In this document: positions 38,146 to 46,400 of the stretch, in pieces
How the letters are laid out: each line of letters starts with the position of its first letter
Numbering within the stretch: position 1 is the first letter of the stretch
Assembly (NCBI GenBank): GCA_002393965.1
Contig: DGSL01000026.1
Location: forward strand, 70,841 to 134,840
Length of the DNA stretch: 64,000 nt
From: Bacteroidales bacterium UBA4363
Lineage (GTDB): Bacteria; Bacteroidota; Bacteroidia; Bacteroidales; Paludibacteraceae
Reading direction: 5' to 3'
Position numbers and translations under genes: made by a program
The notes under the pieces: generated by a model
Told to the model about the DNA's origin: nothing
What the model saw: only the letters and a program-made list of their open reading frames with translations
Databases searched by the model: none

Positions 38146-39453
38146 CTATTTCAAACGCTGCAGGAGGAACGACTTGAAGTCGCCGAACTCCTTGCTCAGC
38201 GGCTCACTCTGTTTTGTCCCTCGCATGAACGCCTGCAGGCGTTCCGGTATCTCGAACTGCTCGCCCGTAATCTCCTCCACCTTCTCCAGAAATTTCGTCG
38301 GGTGGGCCGTCTCCAGAAAGACGCCGGTCTCTCCCGGCTTCAATCCTGCTTCCAGCGCACCGTAACCGCAGGCTCCGTGAGGATCCAGCAGGTATCCCGT
38401 CTCTCTATAGCAGCGGCGGATGGTCTCGGCAATCTCCTCGTCTCCGAAACGCGCTCCGCTGATGTCGCTGCGGATAGCCTCAATGTCCTGACCGTAAAGA
38501 GCAAGAACGCGGGCAAAATTGCTCGGATCACCCACGTCCATGGCGTTCGCCAGCGTCTGTACCGACGGACGGGGATTGTACTGACCCGTCTGAAGGTACT
38601 CGTAGAACACGTCATTGGAGTTGTTCGATGCTATGAAACGCTTCACAGGAAGACCCATCTTCTTTCCGAACAGGCCTGCCGTGATATTGCCGAAGTTGCC
38701 GCTCGGCACGCAGATCACCACCTCCTTGCCCGGCTCCAGTTTCTTCATCTGGGCATATGCGTAGAAGTAATAAAACGACTGGGGCAGGAAGCGCGCCACA
38801 TTAATGGAGTTGGCGGATGTCAGCTTGTGCTTTGCATTGAGTTCTGGATCCATGAACGCATTCTTCACCAATGCCTGACAGTCATCGAAGGTGCCGTCCA
38901 CCTCAATGGCCGTAATATTCTTTCCCAATGTTGTGAACTGACATTCCTGTATCGGACTCACCTTGCCTTTCGGATACAAGACGAAGACTTGGATACCATC
39001 TACTCCCAGGAATCCGTTTGCCACCGCACTGCCCGTATCTCCACTTGTCGCAACCAGTACGTTCACTTCCTTGGCACCCTCCTTCCGGACGAAGTAGCCC
39101 AGCAGGCGGCTCATGAAACGCGCTCCTACGTCCTTAAACGCCAGCGTCGGACCGTGGAACAGCTCCAGAGAATAGATGTTCTCCTTCACCTTCACCGCCG
39201 GAACGTCAAAACTCAGCGTATCACAGACAATCTGCTTCAGACTCTCGGCTTCGACGTCTTCGCCGAAAAAGGCATCCGCCACCGTATAGGCAATCTCATG
39301 GAAACTTTTTGTCTCGATGGTGTCATAAAAGGACTTCGGCAACTGCTTGATGCTCTCCGGCATATACAATCCCTTGTCTGGGGCCAGACCCTTGACCACG
39401 GCTTCTTCCAGTGTCGCCTTGGCTGCCTTGCCGTTTGTACTGTAGTATTTCAT
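38146..39453 (-). CDS. thrC: Threonine synthase
   Basis: PLP enzyme converting O-phosphohomoserine to threonine. The 435-residue protein begins MKYYSTNGKAAKATLEEA. It has the PLP-lysine region FHGPTLAFKDVGARFMSRLL, VATSGDTGSAVANGF, and the phosphate-binding cup VPSGNFGNITAGLFGKKMG. The start at 39453 aligns with the usual N-terminus; the frame is open 21 codons upstream, but with a basic, low-complexity stretch. The upstream neighbour is a PGM-family protein probably supplying O-phosphohomoserine, 43 bp away. Confidence 0.97.
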   Translation of the reverse strand: MKYYSTNGKAAKATLEEAVVKGLAPDKGLYMPESIKQLPKSFYDTIETKSFHEIAYTVADAFFGEDVEAESLKQIVCDTLSFDVPAVKVKENIYSLELFHGPTLAFKDVGARFMSRLLGYFVRKEGAKEVNVLVATSGDTGSAVANGFLGVDGIQVFVLYPKGKVSPIQECQFTTLGKNITAIEVDGTFDDCQALVKNAFMDPELNAKHKLTSANSINVARFLPQSFYYFYAYAQMKKLEPGKEVVICVPSGNFGNITAGLFGKKMGLPVKRFIASNNSNDVFYEYLQTGQYNPRPSVQTLANAMDVGDPSNFARVLALYGQDIEAIRSDISGARFGDEEIAETIRRCYRETGYLLDPHGACGYGALEAGLKPGETGVFLETAHPTKFLEKVEEITGEQFEIPERLQAFMRGTKQSEPLSKEFGDFKSFLLQRLK

Positions 39454-39496
39454 TGCTCTTGGGATTATCTGTTTTCGTTTTCTTGATTTTAGACTT

Positions 39497-40783
39497 CTAC
39501 GAGTGCGAACTTCCACCCGACAGCTTCTTCTTCATCTGACTCTTCCACCTGCGGTACGACACTTTGATGGCGCTCGTCTGAGTCAGCTCATTCATGAATT
39601 CCGCTCCATACAACTCTCCGTAGGAACCCGACTTGCAACTCTCCTCATCATATTTCTTCACGTCATCTGCCTTCTCTCCTGGACGGTAGATCAGGAACGG
39701 AACCGCCTGATTCGAGTGAGTTCGCGTGCGGCAGAACGTTGGATGGTCCGGAAGAATCGCTATTGTCACCGGATCGTCCTTCCATTTGCTCACCTCCTCG
39801 TAGATAGGCTTGACAGCTCGCTCTTCCAGATATTCGATGGTTTTCTTTTTCAACTCGGCGTTGCCGTCATGACCGGCCTCGTCGCTCGCCTCGATGTGAA
39901 GGAAGACAAAGTCATTCTCGCGCAAGGCCTCTATCGTCGCCTGAGCCTTACCCTCATAATTGGTGTCAGACAGACCGGTGGCTCCCTCCACGTTGATGAT
40001 TCGCAGACCCGCATAGGCTCCGATTCCCTTGATTAGGTCCACCGCCGATATCACAGCTCCGTTACGGAAATCATAGGTTTCCAGCAAGGTCTCCATCTGA
40101 GGACGATAACCCGCCGACCATGGCCAGATGCTGTTCGCCTTATCCTTCCCCTCGGCGGCTCGCTTCACGTTGATAGGGTGATTTTCCAACAACTCCTGCG
40201 AACGGATAATCAAGTCGTTTAGCAGATCTGCCGTCTCCTGTGCCTCTGCCGTCTCCGGCTTCACCAGCACATCCTTCCACGGCGTTCCTGGCACGTTATG
40301 TGGCGGCGTGCAGGACAAAGACTTATTGCCGCCTTTCACTATCAGCAAATGACGGTAACTGACTCCAGGATAAAACGTCACCTTGTCACTACCCAGTTCC
40401 TTGTTCAGGTAGGCGATAAGTTCTTTCGCCTCTCCGTCACTGATGTGACCCGCGCTGTGATTCTTGATCTTGCCGTCTTCGATACAGATTAGGTTACAGC
40501 GCATCGCCATCTCATTCTTCAGGATCGGGATCCCCATACTCGCTGCTTCCAGCGAACCGCGGCCTTCGAACACCTTCGGCACGTCATAGCCCAACAGCGA
40601 CAGATGCGCAATCTCACTCCCTGGCTCATAGCCGTCCGGCACCGTATGCAACAGGCCACAACGACCCTTGGATGCCAGGAGGTCCATCGTGGGAGTCGAT
40701 GCCGCCTGAAGCGGGGTCTTTCCGCCCAACGATGCGATCGGCTCATCCGCCATTCCGTCTCCCAGGATAATCAGGTATTTCAT
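39497..40783 (-). CDS. Cofactor-independent phosphoglycerate mutase family protein, probable homoserine kinase
   Basis: Member of the alkaline-phosphatase-like archaeal-type iPGM family. The 428-residue protein opens MKYLIILGDGMADEPIASLG (metal-binding Asp), has the substrate-loop region HLSLLGYDVPKVFEGRGSLE, HIEASDEAGHDGNAELK and IAILPDHPTFCRTRTHSNQAV with metal-binding Asp/His. Because it sits directly before thrC, and homoserine kinase activity has been assigned to PGM-family proteins in bacteria lacking classical ThrB, I infer it makes O-phosphohomoserine. The start at 40783 gives the DGM motif its normal position. Glycolytic mutase activity is the alternative. Confidence 0.85.
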   Translation of the reverse strand: MKYLIILGDGMADEPIASLGGKTPLQAASTPTMDLLASKGRCGLLHTVPDGYEPGSEIAHLSLLGYDVPKVFEGRGSLEAASMGIPILKNEMAMRCNLICIEDGKIKNHSAGHISDGEAKELIAYLNKELGSDKVTFYPGVSYRHLLIVKGGNKSLSCTPPHNVPGTPWKDVLVKPETAEAQETADLLNDLIIRSQELLENHPINVKRAAEGKDKANSIWPWSAGYRPQMETLLETYDFRNGAVISAVDLIKGIGAYAGLRIINVEGATGLSDTNYEGKAQATIEALRENDFVFLHIEASDEAGHDGNAELKKKTIEYLEERAVKPIYEEVSKWKDDPVTIAILPDHPTFCRTRTHSNQAVPFLIYRPGEKADDVKKYDEESCKSGSYGELYGAEFMNELTQTSAIKVSYRRWKSQMKKKLSGGSSHS

Positions 40784-40787
40784 TTCT

Positions 40788-41855
40788 TTATCTTGAATAT
40801 GTTTTTTCTGTTTCTTGTTTACGATAGGATTCCACATACGATGGCAGAGCTGCTTCCAGACGCGACACCACCTCTTCCAGAGTTTCCGTATAGCTTTCTC
40901 CGCCTGCCGCATTCTTGTGACCGCCGCCGCCGAATAGGTCTTCCGCTATCTCGTTCACCGCAAAGTCTCCCTGCGAACGGAGCGAGACCTTTATCTTGTC
41001 CGCATCCTCACTCACGAAGGCCGAGACGAAAATCCCCTCTATCTCCATCGGCTTGTTCACATATCCCTCCGTGTCTCCCTTCTGATATTTATACGTCTGC
41101 TTCTCCGTCAGCGACAACGACGTAATAGCCGCACCTGTCTCCGGATACAGCCTCATCTTCTCCGACAGCAGATAACCCGTCAGGCGAAGGCGGCTCTCAC
41201 AGTTGTTGCAGTTCACGTCCCGATAAATCTGTTCCTTGTCGATTCCTCTCTCCATCAGGTCCGCTATGATATAGTACAGTTCCTTGTCATTGCAACTGTA
41301 CGTGAAATTCCCCGTATCTGTCATCATGCCTGTGTATATACAGCGCGCCACATCCCTCGTGAGACGGTCTTCCATTCCCGCCGTCACCAGCAGACGGTAC
41401 ACCAGCTCACACGTGGACGAGGCCTCCGGAACCGAAATACACAACGTCCAATCCTTCGTTGGATACAGATGATGATCCAGCAACATCTTTCGGGCTCCTG
41501 ATCTCTCAATGTCCTCCTCTATCTGACCTGCGCGACTCGGAGTGTTGAAGTCCAGACACAACAGCAGATCCGCCTTCTCGATTATCTCGCGCACCTTTTC
41601 TTTCATCGACTTGTACACCGTTGACTCTCCCACCCCGGGCATCCAGCGGAAAAATCCCGGGTACGCATCCGGATACACCACCTGCGCGTCCTTCCCCATC
41701 TGCTTCAGCACGTGCCACATCGCCAGCGTTGAGCCCATCGCATCCCCGTCCGGACCTGTATGACCCAGCAATACAATGTGCTCCGACGACTCCATCAGGC
41801 GGCGCGCCGCCATGGCTTCCTCCGGGGTGATTACGTCTCGTAACGGTATCTTCAT
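40788..41855 (-). CDS. DHH/DHHA1 phosphoesterase (NrnA-like oligoribonuclease/pAp phosphatase)
   Basis: Degrades short RNA oligomers and/or 3'-phosphoadenosine 5'-phosphate. The 355-residue protein has the metal site in ILLGHTGPDGDAMGSTLAMWHVL-type order (VLLGHTGPDGDAMGSTLAMW), LLCLDFNTP, the DHH motif in KMLLDHHLYPTKD, and the C-terminal DHHA1 glycine-rich segment DLFGGGGHKNAAGG. Length is normal. The stop lies 4 bp before the PGM-family start, so they are cotranscribed. The metabolic link to threonine synthesis is unclear. Its 5' flank is the long repeat-containing gap at 41856-42593. Confidence 0.93.
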   Translation of the reverse strand: MKIPLRDVITPEEAMAARRLMESSEHIVLLGHTGPDGDAMGSTLAMWHVLKQMGKDAQVVYPDAYPGFFRWMPGVGESTVYKSMKEKVREIIEKADLLLCLDFNTPSRAGQIEEDIERSGARKMLLDHHLYPTKDWTLCISVPEASSTCELVYRLLVTAGMEDRLTRDVARCIYTGMMTDTGNFTYSCNDKELYYIIADLMERGIDKEQIYRDVNCNNCESRLRLTGYLLSEKMRLYPETGAAITSLSLTEKQTYKYQKGDTEGYVNKPMEIEGIFVSAFVSEDADKIKVSLRSQGDFAVNEIAEDLFGGGGHKNAAGGESYTETLEEVVSRLEAALPSYVESYRKQETEKTYSR

Positions 41856-41989
41856 CTTTTCTCTTGTCCCATCCGGCAGGTCCTTCCGCCCGCACGTTCC
41901 GATGGAATTTGCAAAAGTACGAATAATTTACCGACCAATCACCATGATTGACCCTCTTTGTGCCCTCCATCTCCGTCCCACACACTCTC

Positions 41990-42307
41990 TGTCACCAACT
42001 CTTCCCTCCGATTATCCTTCCCTCCAACCATCCTCCTCTCCTACGCTTTGTCTCTCACAGCCTCTTCGCTGGACCACAGGTATTCCCTCCCCCCTTTGTC
42101 TCCCTCTCCCTCTCCTGATCATCATTCATCCTCGAATCCTGCCGATCGCATCCTTTCTCTCCTCCTTGTCATACATCCTTCTCTCGCGCCCTCCCCTCTC
42201 TGCTCATTCTCTGAATCCCTCCTGTTCCATTTCCTCGTCCCCCCCCCCAAAAAAAACACACAGCCTCCTCCATGCTCTTCCTGCTCTCTCTTTACCCCTT
42301 CTCTGCA
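41990..42307 (-). other. Pyrimidine-rich (plus) / purine-rich (minus) tract abutting the second repeat array
   Basis: Over 300 bp in which the plus strand is dominated by C and T, with runs such as CCTCCTCTCC, and a C10 run followed by A8 at 42239-42256. Read on the minus strand it is purine-rich and follows the 11-bp repeats, as at 1761-1930. A serine/proline/leucine-rich open frame crosses it, but this looks like a by-product of composition. No promoter or RNA gene was recognised between the DHH start (41855) and this tract. Confidence 0.65.
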
Positions 42308-42483
42308 CTTATAGAATAGATGATGAATAGTTGATGCATAGAGGAAGCATAGATGAAATATTGATAAGACATAGTTAAAACATACTTAAAGCATAGATAA
42401 AACATAGATATAGTATAGATAACATATAGATAAAACATATATAAGACATACATGACTCATATATAAGGCACTGATAAAACAAT
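42308..42483 (-). repeat. Array of sixteen 11-bp degenerate tandem repeats (minus-strand consensus TATGTTTTATC)
   Basis: The plus strand divides without gap into 11-bp units from 42308, for example GATAAGACATA, GTTAAAACATA, CTTAAAGCATA, GATAAAACATA and GATATAGTATA. GATAAAACATA occurs exactly twice (42396-42406, 42429-42439). On the minus strand these read TATGTTTTATC and variants, the same unit as the array at 1662-1760. Units near both ends are more degenerate. The 176-bp array lies upstream of the metallopeptidase gene and downstream, on the minus strand, borders a purine-rich tract. There is no conserved long spacer as in CRISPR. Confidence 0.88.
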
Positions 42484-42547
42484 ATATCTCCACTATCTAC
42501 CCACTCCCGTCCTTCCATTGCCCCTTCCGGTTCGTGTTCTTTTTTGC

Positions 42548-42555
42548 TATCTTTG
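42548..42555 (+). promoter_or_regulatory. -7 element of the metallopeptidase gene
   Basis: TATCTTTG, an exact TAnnTTTG, lies 38 bp before the ATG at 42594. No TTTG at 19-21 bp; TTCC occupies that place. The position sets the start at 42594 rather than further upstream in the same frame. Confidence 0.5.
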
Positions 42556-42593
42556 AACTGCTTTTTACTGTACACGAATTTCATACTTCTTTG

Positions 42594-43307
42594 ATGGACG
42601 AGGTTCTGGACGACGAAGAATTTGGAGAAATAGATATCGTGGTCAATCAACGTGCACGCAGTCTTCGGCTGCGTTTCGTTGATGGACGGCTTCGTGCCAC
42701 CCTTCCTCCTTGGGCTTCTGAACACGATTTACGCCTTTTCATCGATGAAGTTCGGCCTCGACTGCAGAAGATGATCGAGAAGATCCATTCCGAGGAAGCC
42801 TCCCTTGTCATTGACCAAGACCACCCCCTTCAGACCCTCAGTTTCATCACGAACCTCTCTCGTTCAAACACGCACAAGTCCATCTACTATCGACTCGCCG
42901 ATGGAGTACTTTACATCGAGGTGCCCGAACGGCTCCAAATCCTCAGCCCCGAAGTTCAGCAACGCATCAAGGCTGGGGTCGAACATTTTATGCGCATCGA
43001 AGCAAAACGTCTCCTGCCTCCGCGACTCCAACGTCTTGCTGCTCAATGGGGCTTCCGCTTTTCCGATGTCAAGATTCAGTCATCCAAGACTCGCTGGGGT
43101 AGCTGCAATTCCCGACGCAACATCAACCTCTCTCTCTACTTGCTTCTACTTCCTCCCAATCTGATCGACTCTGTTCTGCTCCACGAACTCTGCCATACTG
43201 TCGAGATGAATCATGGCCCTCGCTTCTGGGCTCTCATGGACAAGGTCACGCAGGGCAATGCTCAGCAACTGCGACGCGAAATACGGCGACACAGATGCCG
43301 ACTGTAA
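42594..43307 (+). CDS. YgjP/M48-type zinc metallopeptidase domain protein (DUF45)
   Basis: A 237-residue cytoplasmic protein of the YgjP family. It has the strand-rich N-terminus (IDIVVNQRARSLRLRFVDG), the conserved KIQSSKTRWGSCNSRRNINL and the zinc motif LLHELCHTVEMNHGPRFW (HExxH as HELCH, with a third ligand His in MNHG). Length and motif order are standard. The biological substrate is unknown; a link of the family to DNA-uptake or restriction systems has been suggested, but nothing adjacent supports it. The start at 42594 follows the -7 box and fits homologue length. Confidence 0.9.
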   Translation: MDEVLDDEEFGEIDIVVNQRARSLRLRFVDGRLRATLPPWASEHDLRLFIDEVRPRLQKMIEKIHSEEASLVIDQDHPLQTLSFITNLSRSNTHKSIYYRLADGVLYIEVPERLQILSPEVQQRIKAGVEHFMRIEAKRLLPPRLQRLAAQWGFRFSDVKIQSSKTRWGSCNSRRNINLSLYLLLLPPNLIDSVLLHELCHTVEMNHGPRFWALMDKVTQGNAQQLRREIRRHRCRL

Positions 43308-43375
43308 AAAAACAGACGACCTTCTCGCGGCGACCCTTTTTCTCGTTTCCACTCCGTTTTTTGGAAAGATTTCCT

Positions 43376-43383
43376 TAACTTTG
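43376..43383 (+). promoter_or_regulatory. -7 element of the multidomain signalling gene
   Basis: TAACTTTG is an exact TAnnTTTG, about 50 bp before the ATG at 43433. The nearest TTTG (43360-43363) is only 12 bp away, so the -33 element is unclear. Confidence 0.45.
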
Positions 43384-43432
43384 AATCTCTATCATACGGT
43401 CTCCCTGCTAAACCACACAACACGATGCGTCT

Positions 43433-46400
43433 ATGAAAGATACTGCCAATGGAGCACTGACACGACTGGTTGCCATTTTGAATCAGAATCTCGACCTTGA
43501 CGATTTGCTTCTCAAGGCCTGCAACGAAATGGTTATCGCTGCCGGTGCCCGTGCGGGATACATCACCTTCGGAGGCAAATCCTACGAATCCAACGACTAT
43601 TTTACAACCGAACACATTGTCTCCTTCCACGAATCCATTGCCGATGACCTTCTGCTCGAACTGCATCTCTTCTTCCTGTCGGCACAACAAGACAACAGCA
43701 CGTCAGACATCTCACTGATGCTCCGGATCCTGACTGGCGAAGTCTCCAAAAGACGACTCTCTCTCCTCTTACAGGACAACCGGGAACGAGTCAAGGAACT
43801 CAACGGTATTAATCAGACCGCCAGCATCATCGGAAAGGAAGTTTCCATCAGAGAAACCCTGCAGAAAATATGCAACATTATTCCCAAGTCGCTTCAGTTC
43901 CCCGACCTCGCTTGCGCACGCATTACCTATGAGGATACCTCCTACCAAAGCAAAGGATTCTGCGAAAGTGCCTGGTTCATCAGGGAAAATTTCGTTACGC
44001 TCGACGACAGGAAAGGATCCATCGAGGTTTTCTATACTCGGAAATGTCCCGATGCCGACTACGGACCGTTCCTGCGGGAAGAAATACGACTGCTTGGCAA
44101 TATCGGACGACTTATTTGCGGCTATATCAACAACCACAAGGGACGTGAGGTAATGAACAAGGCCACGCGGCTCGTCGATACGAGCAAACGAGTCAACTAC
44201 CGCGAGACGTATATCAAGGACCGGCAACCACTGCAACAGTTCTTCAACAAACAGATGCTCGACAAGTACATCTACTTCGACATGATGCGCTACAAGGTTA
44301 AGAACATTCTGTTTGTCGCCACGCTCTACGATGCCTACATTCTCGAAAGCGAGGACAATTTCTTCGAACAATTCATGGGGGGAGAGATCTACCAGTTCTC
44401 GCTCTTTTCTCTGCCTCGTACCACGGCTGTAACCTCATCCGAGGAGGCGTTGGACATGCTGCGTACCATGAAGTTCGATCTCGTCATTCTGATGGCTGGA
44501 CTCGACAAGAAACATCCCGTCGAACTGAGCAAGAAAATACGACGACGCTACAAGAAACTGCCCGTTTACCTGCTCGTCAACCGTAAAGACGACGTTCGCT
44601 TCTTCGAAAATCTTGTTCCCGTCAGCGATAGCATCGACAAAATGTTCGTTTGGAACGGAGAATCTCAGATTCTTTTCTCCATCGTCAAGAGCATCGAGGA
44701 TCGCGCTAACGTCGAGAACGATACAACGATCGGACTCGTTCGCGTAATTCTCCTCATCGAGGACCGACCTTCCTATTATTCGAAATATTTGCAGTACCTC
44801 TATGAGATCGTCTTTGCTCAGATCGAACAGTCTCTTCGCGATGTGATGCACAACGAAATCGACAAGATAAGCCGTATGAGATCACGACCGAAGATCCTGC
44901 ATGCGGCCAACTACGAGGATGCCATGTTCATCTATGAGAAATACAAGGACTTTCTCCTCTGCGTCGTTACCGATGCGGAATTTGAACGCAACGGAACTCT
45001 TGACAAACAAGCCGGCATCAAGTTTATTCGACACGTGCAGAAACAGATGCTCTCGCTTCCGATTATCCTTCAGAGCAGCGATACGGAAAACGAAGTTCTG
45101 GCAAAACAACTTGGCGTCACTTTCATCGATAAAAACAGCGATACGATCTTCAACGACCTCCAGCGTTTCCTCATTAGCCAACTCGGATTCGGCGACTTTG
45201 TCTTCCGTGATGCCAAGACTGGAAAACCAATTGCAGAAGCTCACACCCTGCAGGAGTTTCTCAGCATTCTCAAGTACGTGCCCGAGAAGACCATCAAGAT
45301 GCACTCCGATGAGAACCAGTTCTCGCTTTGGCTCATGTCGCGTGGAGAAATTCGACTGGCTAAACGAGTAAATCCTCTTTTATACAGCGATTTCGAGGGT
45401 GTCGAAGACTATCGGAATAAGATACTCAACCTCTTCAACGAATACGCTGAGGAAAAGAACAAGGGAAAAGTCCTGAATTTCGACGACGTTCATGAAGTAA
45501 CCGAGAAGAATATCGTCAGCATGGCCGGAGGGTCTTTCGGAGGGAAAGGACGGGGTCTCGCTTTCATCAATGTGCTCATCGCTACCTCTGATTTCAGCCA
45601 ATTCAGCAGCGAAATCAATATTCGTATGCCTAAGACAGTCATCATCGGTACCGATGAGTTCGACAAATTCATGAAGGACAATGGACTCTTTGCTTTCATC
45701 GCAGATCCACATCACTCCTACGCCGACATCCGCAAGGCATTCTACGAAGCCAAACTCTCTGACTCCATCTGGACAAAACTGGCACGTTTCCTCTCTCAGA
45801 CTTCGCGGCCTCTGGCTGTACGTTCTTCCAGCATCTCCGAGGATTCCCTCTCTCAACCGTTTGCCGGGGTGTTCGACACCTATATTGTGCCGAACAACAA
45901 CCCCGAAGAAAAGGAGAATCTACAACAACTCGGACATGCCATCAAACTGGTCTATGCATCAATCTATTCCAACGAGAGCAAGCATTATTTCGACGCCATC
46001 AACCGCAACGTGGAGGAGGAAAAGATGGCTGTCGTACTGCAGGAATTGGTCGGACAGGAACACGACGGATACTACTACCCGAATATCAGCGGAACGGCAC
46101 AGTCCTATAATTACTATCCGATTGCACACATGAAACCCGAAGAAGGGTTCGCTAATGCTGCCGTTGGATTGGGATACTACGTCGTAGGAGGACAGAAGTC
46201 GTTCCGATTCTCGCCTCGGTATCCGAATATCGACATCTTCAGCACGAAGGACCTGATCAAGACGACACAAACCGAGTTTTGTGCCCTAGACCTCAACAAA
46301 CAACACATCGACTACCTGCTGAACGGCGAAGCCGCTCCGCTTGCGACCCTGCGCATTTCCGATGCCGAACGACACGGAACAATCAAACACTGCGCTTCCG

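Noticed and set aside
38302..39486. A long open frame (394 codons) on the plus strand opposite thrC
   Set aside because: It is antisense to thrC, whose PLP and phosphate-binding motifs are intact, and it has no recognisable protein pattern.
36000..42000. Higher G+C of the pnp-thrC-DHH region as a sign of transfer
   Set aside because: These are core genes in standard family form, and the shift is gradual, so transfer is not supported.
41776..42330. A 184-codon serine/proline/leucine-rich plus-strand frame
   Set aside because: It is what a pyrimidine-rich tract encodes in any frame and it starts antisense inside the DHH gene.
42375..42725. A 116-codon minus-strand frame running from the metallopeptidase region into the repeat array
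   Set aside because: Its C-terminus is only translated 11-bp repeat (periodic Ile, Tyr, Phe and Leu), and its N-terminus is antisense to the metallopeptidase.
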